Positions 12,442-24,787 of a DNA stretch of 64,000 bases are shown here, in pieces. Origin of the DNA: Laguncularia racemosa (Eukaryota; Streptophyta; Magnoliopsida; Myrtales; Combretaceae); contig JBBMOL010000023.1 in the NCBI GenBank assembly GCA_037954665.1, positions 6,882,001 to 6,946,000 on the forward strand. The letters are read 5' to 3'. How positions within the stretch are numbered: position 1 is the first letter of the stretch; each line of letters starts with the position of its first letter. Below the pieces are notes generated by a model that saw only the letters and a list, made by a program, of their open reading frames with translations, did no database searches and was not told the DNA's origin. Made by a program: the position numbers and the translations under genes.

Positions 12442-15440
12442 TCAAGTCCTCCATATGAAGTAGACTGTAGCTACAAGACTTGCCCTCCATGTTTGGTAGG
12501 TGAGGGAAGATGATTGAGCTGTTGCAATCAATGTGATCGTAGCATTTTGCCAGTCCTTGAAGGAAGGTGGGCATTGTATGGCATCACACACCAATCCCCA
12601 AACTTGGGATGTAAATCCACAATTAAAGAATAAGTGGGAGTGATCTTCCAATCCTTACTAACAGAGAAAACAAGTTGTAGAAGTAGTGACTCCCCATAGA
12701 CTAGTTTGTCAAAGGTGGATAATTTTCCTAACCAAGCCAACCATAATATGAAGGAATGTCTAAGCAGGGTTAACTTGTTCCAAATGACTTTGTGCCAAGG
12801 AATAGTAACCCTTAACGAGTTGAGAAAAGTGTATCCACTCCCGATGGAGTAGTGTCCTAATGTAGTGTGGATTTAGCGGAGTCGGTCAAAAGTTGAGACA
12901 TTCAGTTAGAGGTGAGGGGGAGATGTGAATGCCTGACCAAAATAGGTTAGCAGGTAGTTACCATGTGTTATTTTCTAATAAAAAGCACAACTTGGCCAAC
13001 AAAGGGAGGCTTGAACTCTCGATTTCTTGCATACTGTGTATTATATCCAAAGAACCTATTAGTAGCCAGTAACCTGTCCAAATGGAGATGGATAAGCCTT
13101 CCCCTGGCTGCCATTGGAAGCTGTTATGGACCAAGAACCTTAGTTTCAGTAGCTTCTTCCAAGACTGGGAGCATATGGTTGGTGCTCGTGATAACCAAAA
13201 GCTTCTACCCTTCAGTAGTGTACTGTGCACCCAATCGGGCCATAAACTTCGAAGGCCACTTTTGCGTAAGTGCCATATGTGTTTAATCTGTATGGCTTTA
13301 TTCCAGGGATAGAGATTAAGGATCCCTAGGCCTCCACATTTGACCGGTTTACATACATCTATCCATCTAACCTTAGCCTTTGAAGAGATATACAGTTTTG
13401 CACTCCACAAGAAATTCCTCAAGAGTTATTCTATCTTTGTAATTATAGCCTTTAAGAGTAGAAATACAGAGCTTCAGAAAACCTACATTGATGAAAGGAC
13501 TGACTTGACCAGCTGTAATCTACCTATATACGAAAGGTACTTGGAAGTCCAAGAGTTAATGCAAGCTAGGATTCTTTCCAAGAGGGTGTCATAATCCTCT
13601 TTCTTGAGTTTTGTTGAGAGAAGTGAGACTCCTAGGTAACAAACTAGGAGTTTGCCTTCTTGGAATTGGGTAGTTTGCAAAATATTCTCTTTGGTCCTTG
13701 TAGAGACGTTGGAGAAGAAGATGATGCTTTTGCTATTGTTGGCTACCAGACCAGAGAGCGAGTGGAAGTGTTAAAGGGCATCTTTAATCATAGAGTTAGA
13801 TTCGACATTGCCTTTTGTAAAGATTAGAAGGTCATCTATAAAACAAAGATGGGTTAGGTACTCAAGCTTACATCTCCAATGGAGGGAGAATGCGAGGTTG
13901 AATGTAAGTCTTCATAGTAAGGTAGAAAGAACCTCCATGTCAATGATGAATAAGTATGAAGAGATAGGGTCGCATTACCTAAGGCTTCGTTTGCTAGTGA
14001 AGTAGCATGCTAATTCTCCATTGATGTTAATAGAGAAGCTAGGGGTGGAGATGCATTGTTCTATGAGGGTGCAAAAGTGTGGAAGAACTTGCATAGCTTT
14101 AAACACCTCAAGAATGAACTCCCATCTTATAGAATCATAAGCCTTCTAGAGATCCACTTTTAAGGTGCAACAGGAAGCACCTTTCTGTGATTGGTATCCG
14201 GCCATCAATTCTTGGGCTATAAAGATATTGTTGGCAATTCTACACCCTAGAATGAAAGCAGCCAGTTCTCTTTCGATCAAAGAAGGTAGTACATTTTTTA
14301 GTCGCGTTACAAGTACTTTAGATATAGCTTTGTAAAAGACGTTGCAGCATACAATAGGTCGAAATTCTCCTACGCTGGAAGGATTAGCTATCTTCGAGAC
14401 CAAGGTGATGATGGTTGTATTTATTTCTTTAAGAAAATGCCCAGAGTTTATGAATTCTTTGATAGTGACAGAAACATCATTTCCTATTATTTCTCAAGTC
14501 TCCTCGAAGAATCCAGTGGTGTACCCATTTGGTATAGGGACCTTCTCATTTGCTTAGGAAAAGAAGCCTCTCTTAATCTCTCCATCTACGAAGGGTGCTT
14601 GCATTTCTTCCCTCTATTGTTCTATCAACTTCCAAGTCACTAAGTTGTGGATTTCCTCAAGGTTAATTAAAGGGTGGGTGTTGCCATAGAGTTGTTCGAA
14701 GTGCAAAATAGCTAATTCCCTAACCTCCGCTTCTCCTATTGCTTCACTTCCATCTTCCCTTGAAAGTCTATACATAGCACTTCTATTGTGAAGATTCGTC
14801 ATAGCTTTATGGAAGAATGAAGTGTTATTGTCCCCTAACCTTATCCAGTTTGATCTCGATTTCTGTTTGAAAAAGCATTCTTCAACACCCCTAAGTAGGT
14901 AGTACTCCCTGAAGGCTTTCTTCTCTGCTTCCATATGTGATGTATCTTCAATGCCCTGTATGGTAGATTGCATCTGGTTGAGAGTATTCTTGGCCATTTG
15001 TATAATAGGGAGAACTCAAAGTGGTTTAAGTGTCTTAGTTCATCTTTGAGCAATTTGAGCTTCTTAACCACTTGAAACATCCATCTCCTTATTCCATATA
15101 TTGATGACAATGTCCTTGAAGCTTGCATGCTCGATCCAAAAGTTGAAGAACTTGAAGGGCGACTTCCTTGACCTTGGCCTAGTGTTTAAAGATATTATAG
15201 CTAGTGAATGATTCAAAAAGGTGGGGGGTAGGAACTTGGCTTAGGTTCTCGGGAAGACATGCAACCAATGATGATTGACTAGAACTCGGTCAAGTTTTCT
15301 CAAGATTGGGTTATGTTTTTAACGATTGGTTTAGGTGAAGGAGTCTCCAGAATACCTCAAGTCTTCCAACTCGATGTTGGCCAAGCAATTTTGAAAGTCT
15401 TCCATTGTCGTTGTCATTCGAGTTCTTCCTCCTAGTTTTT
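12442..15440 (-). pseudogene. LINE ORF2 remnant: endonuclease end, reverse transcriptase, zf-RVT
   Basis: From 15440 downward the endonuclease continues (MEDFQNCLANIELEDL, then a YSG-like block). Later come the reverse transcriptase finger (FRPIVCCNVFYKAISKVL, about 14.36 kb) and a FIDDLLIF box at about 13.83-13.85 kb, the polymerase F-x-D-D motif with both Asp kept. The thumb-side segments follow: YLGVSL..., then LSYIGRLQLVKSVLSS at 13.5 kb, then CGGLGILNL at 13.3 kb. The zf-RVT domain (HLFFNCGFTSQVWG, about 12.6 kb) closes it. Many stops make it non-functional. The region 12958-13422 retains a 154-residue open stretch. Confidence 0.85.
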
Positions 15441-15443
15441 CTA

Positions 15444-15448
15444 AAGGG
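15444..15448. repeat. Target-site duplication AAGGG (left) of solo LTR
   Basis: AAGGG precedes the TGTCGAG terminus at 15449 and is repeated at 17573-17577 after the opposite terminus. Removing the LTR and one copy rejoins the LINE endonuclease frame without a shift. Confidence 0.9.
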
Positions 15449-16866
15449 TGTCGAGTCTAATTTTTGAATTCTCATTCCTAATCCGATCTAAACTAAACCC
15501 TATGCTCATCTAATCTAGATCCTCGACTTGTGTTAGGAATTTCGTTTGATTTTTGGAGTCGCCACCCAACTGTTTGTTGGAAAAATTGAATTAAGACTAA
15601 AGGAGCGGATTAGTCTTAATTTGGACCACTAGTCGTCGTTCTTTCCTCTTTTCGTTTTTGTGAAAAGAGAACAAGGGAAAACCAGAGCTTCTAAGTCCGG
15701 AGGCTAACCTATTAAAACCTTTACGGTTACCACCTAATCTCCCAAAATTGTTTATCTTTAGAAATGTGTTTCATTTGTGTTTCTGTTACTTTTTATTATG
15801 TTTGAGAATTATTTTGAGAAAATGATTTTTCTTTATTTTAGGGGTTGACCCGAATGGGTGCCTACGTACCTGCTATTCAAGATCAAACAAGCCGTAGTTC
15901 GCTTTTATGAAAAATTTAGATTTGTTGGTGAATTTTAATTTTGCAAACTCTTTTGATTTATGTTCTTAACATTTTTGGGATTTTTCTAAAACTTCTGAGC
16001 CTAAACTTTGAATTTGATTTTTTTGAAAATGATTTTGAGGGAAAACATCAATTTTGAATTTATTTGAAGAAAATGGTTTTTTCTAAGTGTTAAAACTTAA
16101 TTTTTCTTCTATTTTCATAATTTTTATTTTTTTTTTATTTTTATGATTTTTGTGATTTTTTATAAGTTTTTGTGATTTTTATAATTTTTTGTAATTTTTA
16201 TGCTAGAACATTTTATCCTAAGTTATTATCTATCCTATTTTGAAATCTAAAGTTTTATTATTATTTTTCCTAATTTTTTTATTATTTTATTCTATTTTTT
16301 TATTCTTTTATTATTTTTTATTTTTATTTATTTATTATTATTATTTATTTTTTTATTTTTTATTTTTTTACATTTTTCTTAATTCTAGAAAAATCTAATT
16401 TCTACATTTTTCCTATTTATTGAAAATATAAACAAATAAATAAATAAATGGCTAACAAAATAATAATAATAAATAAATAAATTCAGAATAATCAAATAAA
16501 CAAAATAAATAATAATAAAAAATCTGGAAAATCCGACTTACCTGGATCCGGGTCGCTACGCGGGTCGGGTCGGTCGGGTCAAATCGGATCGGGTCGGATC
16601 GGTCGGAGACGGCGGCGGGGTTGGCTCGTTCACGGCGTTCCGGCGGTCGTTTGCGGCGGGTGAAGTGTCGAATCCTAGCTTCTTGAGGGTGCTGAATCCG
16701 ATGTTGGTGGCGGTTTACTCCCAGATCGCCTCCTAGCGGTTGCTCCAACTCCGATCGATGGTCTCGGCTTCAAGTTCCTCCGGCGTACTCCGATTCACTC
16801 CTTTCTCTCTCTTTCTCTCACTTTTTCTTCGTGTTTCTTCGTGCTTTGGCTTCCTCCTGCTCTCCT

Positions 16867-16876
16867 CTATTTATAG
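16867..16876 (-). promoter_or_regulatory. TATA box of the solo LTR
   Basis: The minus strand reads CTATAAATAGAGG. The same motif occurs at the equivalent place in the other copy (33905-33914). In both, it is followed by a purine-rich GAGAGA leader. This is the expected RNA polymerase II promoter of an LTR. Confidence 0.7.
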
Positions 16877-17220
16877 GCACCTCGAACTCCTCTTGGATAA
16901 GCTCGAATCGGCCGATTTAGATAAACCCATATTTTTTCCGTTTTTAGATTTGATTTTATCCCGGCGATTTGATGTTAATCTCTTGTGCTCCTTTGGTTTA
17001 TCTGATGGATTTGGCCTTATCTCGACTTTAATCTAGAAGATTAAAAAGAAAATGGCCGATTTCGCCTTCGTCGGACTTCTGTCGTATTTTTTTTTTCTCC
17101 GGCTGGGCTCGCGAAGAAGATGATCACGCGCGACGCGCGTGACTTCCCTCAGCCAATCACATGCTGCCACGTGGCAGCTCCAGGGAAAAGAACGAAAAAT
17201 TTTTGCCGAGCGCCTGCGGG

Positions 17221-17287
17221 GGGATTCGAACTCGCGACCTTTAGCCTTCACACGGTTCCCATGCGCACACACGAGCCAGCTGAGCTG
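17221..17287 (-). promoter_or_regulatory. tRNA-like A box and B box inside the solo LTR
   Basis: On the minus strand CAGCTCAGCTGG (17287-17276) fits the polymerase III A box consensus TRGCNNAGYNGG at all but its first position. GAGTTCGAATCCC (17233-17221) fits the B box GGTTCGANTCC with one change. Their spacing is like that of a tRNA with a long variable arm. The equivalent positions of the second LTR copy also hold the pair. Whether it is transcribed cannot be told from sequence. Confidence 0.6.
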
Positions 17288-17572
17288 GCCCAATTTCCCG
17301 ATTTTATTTACATCGCAAATTGTACATATGCGATGCAATTTTTTTTGTATTTTTTGAAATTTCAAAAATTTGTAAAAATTGTTTATCATCCATTATTGCT
17401 ATTTCCAAAAATCATTTTTCAAAATTGAAGTGTTTTCCTATTTTATTTTCATTTTTTGAATATTTTTATTATTTATGCTAAATTAAGGAAAAATTGGGAA
17501 AAATTAGGAAAAATTGAAAATTGATTATTATTGAAAATTATTGATTCCTAAGGCAAAAATGGGGTGTTTACA

Positions 17573-17577
17573 AAGGG
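17573..17577. repeat. Target-site duplication AAGGG (right) of solo LTR
   Basis: This copy is identical to 15444-15448 and lies directly after the LTR terminus CA at 17571-17572. Confidence 0.9.
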
Positions 17578-19310
17578 CACTTAGTTATGTTGAAGTCACC
17601 AAGTACCAGCCATGGGTTCACGGTCATGGTGGGGGCTAAACCATCTAAATTTCCCCATAAGGATTTCCTTTCCCTCTCATTGTCTGAGACATAGTTGAAT
17701 GTAGCTGATAGAGATGTATTAGTGCTCTGAAATGTGGCTATGCAATGTGTGAGCTGCACAGTTCCCTTCTCAATTCGGACATCCCAATCTCTCGAGATCC
17801 AGGCTAACCACATTCACTTGCAAGCTACCCGGTTAATAGCCGCTTGCCATCTTGGTCCTAATAAGTTCTAAATGGGCATTTTGTTTAAAAGGTTAACCTT
17901 GGTTTCAAAAATCCCTATAAAGGAAATCTTATTGTTATCGCACTCCTTCCTAACTTCTACTATTTTAATTGGGTCATTGAACCCTCTAAAATTCCAAGCC
18001 GCTATATTCATGAGGGTGAAAAAACAAGGACCCGTTTGCACCTAAGTAAAGGTGCGACGTCTCTTCCTTTATTTCTTCTTCTGGCGCCCTGAAGAATTGG
18101 AACTTTTGTAGCTCTTGGGATTGTTGTTCGAGGTCCTATTCAACTGACTAAGGAGCTTGTTAAGTAGAGTATTGTCAAAGCCCTCGCAATCCTCAGTATT
18201 GCCCATCTCAGTTTGAGCTAGGTTGGGTGCTAAGGACTCATGGGTTTACTCTAAATGGTTAGGGGATTCAAGGATAAAGGAGGAATCCCGATCTTGGTGG
18301 GGGAGTTCCCTCCGATAGGGGATATCCGTGGAATCACTAGCATCATTCTCAACTTCCATCACTTTTGGGGACTGTATACTTCTGTCTTCCATATGATTCT
18401 AGTCAGAGGAAGTAATGTTTTTCTCCACTATAACATCAGTTGGAACTACTTTATCATTCGCCCAAATCCTACTCTCTTCACTGACGGGTTATCCTGATTT
18501 CAATGGAGACTGGACCTCCTTGTTAATTTCTTTTTGAGCCTAAAGAGGGGGAGATTTGATAGAAGAACCAATTCCCCCGTCCTCCTTAGGTACTCTCTGT
18601 TTACCATTATAGGCTTAGTTTACCTAAATCCACTGTTCACCTTTAGGTTTGGAGCTTCCAACTGTAGTTTGTGGAATTAGGTTCTTTATTGGAGTGTAAG
18701 AATGGCCAAAAACCTTGCATGTGCTACATTTGGGAGGAAGCCACTAGTATTCTACGTGAACTCTAGCCAAAGAGCCATCAGGTTTCTCTACTTTGATGTA
18801 CGTAATCAATTCCTCCCTTCCGTCAATCTCAACAAGGACCCGGGCTTGGTTGGCACATTGCTTAGAGGTTGTAAGGGCATCAACTTTGATGGGAGAACCT
18901 ACTCCACTAGCTATATGGGTTATCCCTTCAATGCTAAGTAGTTTGCAAGGAATGCGACTAAACATAACCTATACCGGAACATAAGTGGGCTAAGGCTTGT
19001 CTAATGACATTCACTTTCTCCATTGTTAGAGGATGAGGAAGCGTTTAGAGAAGTACCATACCTTCTCTATTATTAGAGAGGGGTCATTGTCTTTATCAAA
19101 GCGAAAGTAAAAGAAACCCTCTTGGTTGGCTAGGATGTTGATAAGGCCGAAATCCTTCCAAAGTCTGAAGGTTATTGATTGAACTAAGGAAAATGAGATT
19201 TTATGACCTATAAAGTATCCTACTAGGGTAGACCCCTAGTAGTCTATGCCCTCCTCCTCAATTGTCTTCAGGATCTTGACCCTAAGGATGCCGTCTTTCA
19301 TCATTGAAAG
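17578..19310 (-). pseudogene. LINE ORF1 (DUF4283/CCHC) and endonuclease start
   Basis: From about 19.25 kb downward on the minus strand the frame shows a DUF4283-like gag domain (LWKDFGLINILANQEGFFYF, then FSKRFLIL), followed by SRIPCKLLSIEGITHIASG and an Arg-Val-Leu-Val-Glu block (18965-18744). A CCHC-type knuckle (WLPPKCSTCKVFGH) lies near 18.72 kb. After a degraded linker, the endonuclease domain begins, with WLVLGDFNITKCP at 17.6 kb, where Gly-Asp-Phe-Asn is the conserved catalytic block. The solo LTR interrupts the next codons. Stops and frameshifts abound. Confidence 0.8.
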
Positions 19311-20480
19311 AGAGGGGTGGGGGGTGTATTTTAGAAAGTGGTGAGACCATTTTCTCTCTCCTTAGCAACTATTTCAAATATAGAATTAAATTCCCTTTTT
19401 TCCTTGGTATCTATTTTAATCTAAGCAAAGGAGAAAAGTTGGTTAATCCTCTTAAATTCCCTCTATGTGCTTGTTTTTATGAGATGTATATATAATAATG
19501 GGTACTCACCATAAAATTCCATTGTAATGGCATAGGATATCGAGGATAAAAGTAATGGATGCTTTGTGAAAATTTGATGAAACTATGACATTCTCAAAAT
19601 CGTCAATGATTGTATGACTTCTTAAAGGTAACATAAGCTTAGAATCATTACATGTATTGATAAGTTCCTCTTCAAAATGTGTTATTTCATATATAAATGT
19701 TACATGTTATGAGACATTGTAGAACTTATATATAGTTGGAGATATACATTATAATTTTAGTATATTTATATATTGAAGTAAGCACAAATTTAAAGGCTTA
19801 GATAATACTATCATATGTAGTGCATCAAAGTTATTGCATCTAAATGGTCCTAGGCTATGGCAAGTAGATGGTGTATATAACTTTCGATCCTCATTTTTTA
19901 CATAAGTCTTATTTATATAATATCTATTTATAAAATAAGAAAATTTACATAAACACGAATGCAGACCGGTACTTCTTAATATTATTATACAACCCAATAT
20001 GTTAAATATTATAAGTTTTTACTTTGATGATTCAATAGCATACAATACTATGAAGCAAACTTAATAAATTAATGGTAAAAAATCGAGAGTGTATGCATCA
20101 TGAAAGTTTTGCTTAGTAGTGTTTTCAGGCAATACTTAGACATTTTAAGGATTATTCAAGAGTATAAAGTTAGCTAAAACTTACAACACTCAAGCTTGGA
20201 AGAAATAAAGTCTAAAGAAAGAAACTATGGGAGAATCTTTTTTAATATATTGAAGGATGATTTACAAGTGAAAGCAAACCTCCTTTATATACAAGTGACT
20301 ATTTTAAGTAAACAACTAAGATCTTTCAATCTAATAGTTACAATTCAATCTTATCGACTACTACCATAAATGTATTCTCTAGATCTACCTACCCCTTACC
20401 TACTATATTACATTGAATATAGATGCTACTTAATTCATGGTGGACCTCAATTTTGGACATAAGTGATTGGGCCATTTAGA
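19311..20480. other. Intergenic DNA, nothing recognised
   Basis: This stretch is AT-rich with no coding frame, RNA gene or repeat ends that I can support. Confidence 0.5.
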
Positions 20481-21140
20481 TTAGGTCCTCAATAAGCAAC
20501 AAATTAGGGATTTAAACAATTTAATTATGACATTCTTCTCATCCTGACTTGGTGAAGTCCCTATTGTGTCCCTCTTGCTATGCTCTTTTTCTAAAGTCTC
20601 CTCTACCAAAGGTAGACATTCTTCCCCTTTAGGTGACATCGACCTGGTTACCTCATCTTTCTTCGTGAATTGCATTGTCATAATGAATTTTATAACTTGG
20701 CTCATTTTCCTTATCATTGGATTATGCACTAGAATTTTCTATTAAGCAAGCACATAAAGTTGAATTGGTGAATAATAATAGCATCAATCCTATCTAGAAT
20801 GTTCATACCAATGACAAACTCAATGTGATCAATAGTTTCTACTTCTATTATTTCCCTCCCTTGCCAACTATTAATCTAAATTTCACATTTTTAACAAATC
20901 ATTACATTAAGATTACTTTATAGTTTACTGTCTTTAGTCAGGTTGTACTCCTATCCATTCTTAATCCAAATTTATTAACAACCTTCTTGGTAATGCATGA
21001 ATGCAAGGCCTAATGTCTACCATCATATTCATTTTCCTCTCAGTATTACTTCTTGATGTCTTGGAGATTTTTGGCATATAAGAGTCGTAATATGCCAAAA
21101 TGGGCCTTCTTACCCTCATCCAATTCATGATCCACCATCA
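20481..21140 (-). pseudogene. Gypsy protease/linker remnant
   Basis: On the minus strand, pieces of a retroviral-type aspartic protease can be read: VNKFGLRMDRSTT, then IDHIEFVIGMNILDRIDA, which matches the usual hydrophobic-Val-Leu-Gly-Met-Asp-Phe-Leu block near the protease C-terminus. The linker towards reverse transcriptase follows, with KMSQVIKF...MQFTKKDEV, and a Glu/Lys-rich tail open at 20729-20481. The catalytic Asp-Ser/Thr-Gly is lost (Val-Asp-Ile at that place). It ends about 350 bases upstream of the XRCC4 start codon, so it lies in or near that gene's promoter. Confidence 0.7.
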
Positions 21141-21275
21141 GAGAAGTTGGCATTCTTTCTTTCGATACTTTCAAGTACAATGCTCGCAAATTTAATTATT
21201 GAACATTTAGAATTAAGTTATTTCAATTTTTTATTTTATTTTGGACATATGAATCACGTGTGCATGTTTCCCTCT

Positions 21276-21299
21276 TATATATATATATATATATATATA
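21276..21299. repeat. (TA)n microsatellite upstream of XRCC4
   Basis: An uninterrupted TA run of about 12 units lies 194 bases before the XRCC4 start codon. It could vary in length between individuals, and could also supply TATA-like sequence to the promoter. Confidence 0.85.
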
Positions 21300-21492
21300 A
21301 TAAAAGTAAAATATAAGAACCCGCATTGCAGGCCCAGAAACTAGTCCATATAAAAATGCGAGACGAGGCGGGAAGAACCCAAAGCCCGATTCCAGTATCA
21401 TATAAACCCTCAAATATTTGAAAACGGGCACTCTTCTTCATCTCTCTCATCCTTCGGTGACTCTTGTTACGGAAGCTTCTGCTAGTTGAGCA

Positions 21493-24400
21493 ATGGACGC
21501 AGAAGCGAGACACAGTTGCTTAAAACTACACCTTCCCGACCTAACCGAACCCATCTTCGTTAAAGCCGCGTTCTTCGACACCCACTTCCACCTCGACATC
21601 ACTGACGGTTTCCACGCGTGGATTTGTGAAGGTTCGATCTTTTCTTAAATTATTTATGTAATTAAAAATCTACATTATCATGGTTCAATTTAATGTTGAT
21701 CATAATGTTTTAGCATCGGAGGAAGAGGTGAAAGAGAGAGCGGCTCAGTGGGACCAGCCGGTTTCGGAGTATATCGAATTGGCTGAGAAGTATTTGGGGT
21801 TTCAACAGTCCGGTTCTGTCTACAAGTTCACCGATGCCGATCTAGGTCATCGACGGGTCAGTTTTTTAGTTCTTTATTTTTGTGGGTTTTAAATAGCTTT
21901 ATCAATTAGTAATGTCTGTTACTTTTGTTTTCAAATAGGTTTGATGTATATTAGACTTTTCTGATTCTGGGAAACGTTTTTGGAGTTCTTAAACTTTAAA
22001 ATTCTATATTTTTTTATTTTTTGATTCGTTTTTAACAATTTTTCAGCGAAAAAAAAAAAGTTTCTTTATTTGAAAAAATTCAATTTGTCACTTCCCTTCC
22101 AAAATACAATATTAGGGGAAAACAAATGGAAGCAATACCCACAACGACCACCAAACTTTTGACCTTATTCTTTGTAGTACAGTAGGATTACGTATTTCCA
22201 AAATATTGCCATCCAGCTAAGGGTGTCTAGAGGATGGTTCAACCAGCTTTGTATACCATTATTGTTGATTTCTTACTGTTGTGGATTGGACTTCGCTCTT
22301 ATTGTTGGTTCAGTTACTATATTTACGTGAAGAGGTGGGTCAATTGCTAGAGAAGTCTTTGGAGCATATGCCATTGGGAAATTTCCATTTGCTTTTCATT
22401 ATGATCAGGTGTTACAATATGTACATGGCTTATCTCTGTACTTGGATGGTGAAATTCAACCCATAATGAGACTGCAATTTGGAGAACTTCCTTATTGCAT
22501 GAATAGTGAATTGGCGATTCTCTCTATATCTTAAAATGACTGTTCTCCATTATGGGATCCAGTCGTGATCATTCTATTCTCAGTGCTTTTTCTTGTGTAC
22601 CTAATGGGTAGTTGCTGTGTTCTCTATTTGATTTGAAGAAGCAAATGTGAAATATATCAAAGCTCCTAAAAGCTAGTAATTTAAGTATGGCCATTGATGT
22701 TGTATATGTCAAACGAATTTTAGATATATATGGACTATTATATTATTCTACACCCATTTTATGTCTAAATATCATTTATTTGACCATGTTAAGTTTGATG
22801 AAAGGGCCTCAAATGTTTTTTTTTGTAAATGTGAGGCATATGTAGTTATACTCATTTTCACATGGGGTCTGCAGTTATCATGGACATTTGAGAAGGGAGG
22901 GATGAAGCTTGAATGGCGATGGAAATGTAAGCCTTCACCTAATCCTAAAAAAACTACCTCGGGGATTTTGGACTTCCTTATGGATGCAAATATAAGACTA
23001 AGTGTAAGATGGTACTCTTTTTTGTTTTACCTTCATTGTGAAACTAGTAAAATAATTGTTTCTTCTACATGTTTTTGCTTTCTTTATGTCCTGGAGCTGT
23101 TACTTGAGTCTATGGAAAAATTTGTTCTTTCCTAAAGGTACTACTGGTGTTTCTTTATGTTATCATTGTTTGAGTTTATTTATCCTCTTTTTATCATTTT
23201 AGCTTATAGTCATCTTTTTTTGACAAAGGTATCAGTAAAAACTAGCGAGTTATGCATTCTGGATATAGGTGCATAAAAGAACGCTTTTATTATGTTCAAA
23301 AGTTTGACGTAAAATTGATATTGTTAGAAGATGAGACAATTGCATTGTTGGGGGGAAACAACTAAACTAACTTCTTCATTTATAGTGGAGGACTGGGACG
23401 TGCATGTTTGGATGTGGTGTTGGTTCATGGGAGTATGGAAAGTTGGAGTGGTAATTGTGATACCTAAAAAAGAAAAAGTGTCATGTTAATATAGTAAATT
23501 TATGTGTTACACCAAAAGAGATTACCCCCCCTTTATTACTATAGATATTATGATTTTTTTTCTTTATATTGGTCTCTAGTTTTAACTTTAACTATTACAA
23601 GTAGAATGTGCCACAAACATAACAAATTAGGACTTGTTTAGTTGCGTGGTCAGTCTGTGACTTTGGTTTTTATTAGCAAAAGTTGTGCTGTACAATTATT
23701 TCCTGGCAGAGAATTTCCTGATATTTATAACCTCCAGTTGGTCTCTGTCAAATTTGCTAGTTTGCTGTTATGCATATAGTGCTTCCCATTCTTATTTCCT
23801 TTTTTTCATCGATGTATTATTTGCTGATTATATTTCCTTTAGGAGATGCATTTACAATCTAATTATTACTTGCCTTCAACATGGATCTAAAAAATTGTTG
23901 GTGATGCTTGTTTGATTCTGTTACATGCATGCATTTGTAGGATGAAGTTGTAAGTAAAACGAAATCATTTGAGAGGTTGAAAGCAGAAGCCGAGAATTGT
24001 CTAGCACAAAGTGAAAAATTCAACAGTGAGAAAGTGGAGTTTGAATCTGCAATCTATGCAAAGGTGAGTTAATGTGACTGATGTTTCGTCAGTATACTTC
24101 CCCCTTTCCCTCCCCCTCCCACTGAACCCTTAGTCTAGGCTAAAATGCTATGCCTCCAGTAGATATATCTCACTGCAAGATACATCATGAGCAAGTCCAT
24201 ATGACAGAATATAAGGTAGCCGTGTGACCTCTGTTTTTATCAAATCTATCTGCTATCCTGTGCATGAAATGTTGCATTGCACCCATCAGTATTTATTGCA
24301 CTGTTGCTCATCCGACTCAGTGTAGCATTTTGGCCATTTTCCAAAAACTTGCTCTGCTGCCATGTTGCCTTTTTCCCTTCCTGCTGGTGTCGAAGGGTTG

Positions 24401-24787
24401 TGATGGCACCTAGAAGTTCCATTGAAAACAATATGGTATATTTTCATGTGATGGAGGGAAGCAGCATGTTGCATCCCATGCTCAGCAATTTAGGGAACTC
24501 ATTTTTCCTTCTTGTCTGTGCAGTTTCTTGGGGTCTTGAATTCAAAGAAAGCCAAACTCAGGGAACTCAGGGATCAGCTAGGTAAACAGGGTGCTAGTAG
24601 AAAACTGCCAGATGAAGATGAAGAAGATTATGAAGAAGATTCCACAGAGAAGACTGAGACTTTCTCTGAGGGAAGTGACAATGACAAAAGCAAGGAAGAA
24701 ATCACAAAAAATGTTGCAGGAACATCAGAGTGTGTTCCAAAAGGCAGGGGTCGTGGCAGAAAGAGGGGTCAATCAAGAATAGGATAA
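21493..24787 (+). CDS. XRCC4: DNA repair protein XRCC4, five exons, 265 aa
   Basis: XRCC4 is the scaffold of DNA ligase IV in non-homologous end joining of double-strand breaks in the nucleus. I join exons 21493-21631, 21714-21856, 22875-23003, 23941-24063 and 24524-24787. Every intron is GT...AG, the phases agree, and the total is 798 bases, 265 residues, essentially the length of the Arabidopsis protein. Residues 1-137 form the globular head: RHSCLKL near the start, then EEEVKERAAQWDQPVSEY, then LSWTFEKGG...LEWRWKCKP. Residues about 125-200 form the heptad-rich coiled coil for dimerisation and ligase IV binding. The C-terminus is acidic with Ser/Thr, ending in a basic GRGRGRKRGQ tail that may be a nuclear signal. 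The ATG at 21493 is chosen because it opens the conserved N-terminus. I see no disabling change. The largest intron (21857-22874) is about 1 kb. Confidence 0.96.

Larger units (their letters stand above)
15449..17572 (-). mobile_element. Solo LTR, 2124 bp, minus orientation, inside the LINE
   Basis: Read on the minus strand it starts TGTAAACACCCCATTTTTGC and ends with ATTAGACTCGACA, so it has TG...CA ends. It is flanked by the AAGGG duplication. A second copy of nearly equal length (2123 bp) lies at 33218-35340 on the plus strand. Both share a TATA box (CTATAAATAG; here 16876-16867) and a tRNA-like A box/B box pair upstream of it (here 17287-17276 and 17233-17221). There is no internal coding region, which fits a solo LTR left by LTR-LTR recombination. 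A non-autonomous element of this size is the alternative. Family is unknown, probably Gypsy given length. Confidence 0.85.
12222..19310 (-). mobile_element. Old L1-type LINE, minus strand, split by a solo LTR
   Basis: The element reads right to left. At the right end an ORF1 protein with a DUF4283-like domain and a CCHC knuckle (about 19.3-18.6 kb) is followed by an AP-type endonuclease (about 17.8-15.3 kb, interrupted by the solo LTR), a reverse transcriptase (about 15.1-13.4 kb) and a zf-RVT C-terminal domain (12.75-12.44 kb). A T tract at 12222-12239 is the poly(A) tail in reverse complement. The terminus TTATCC plus A run is the same as in the truncated LINE at 41.2-42.26 kb. All reading frames are broken by stops and frameshifts. 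I did not find the target duplication, and the 5' limit near 19.3 kb is approximate. Confidence 0.85.

Noticed and set aside
16452..17428. Several overlapping ~100-codon frames on both strands
   Set aside because: They all lie in the GC-rich promoter half of the solo LTR and have no homologous open frame in the second LTR copy; they are composition effects.
24277..24585. 102-codon frame inside XRCC4
   Set aside because: It spans the fourth intron and reads the start of exon 5 out of frame; the spliced XRCC4 model explains the region.
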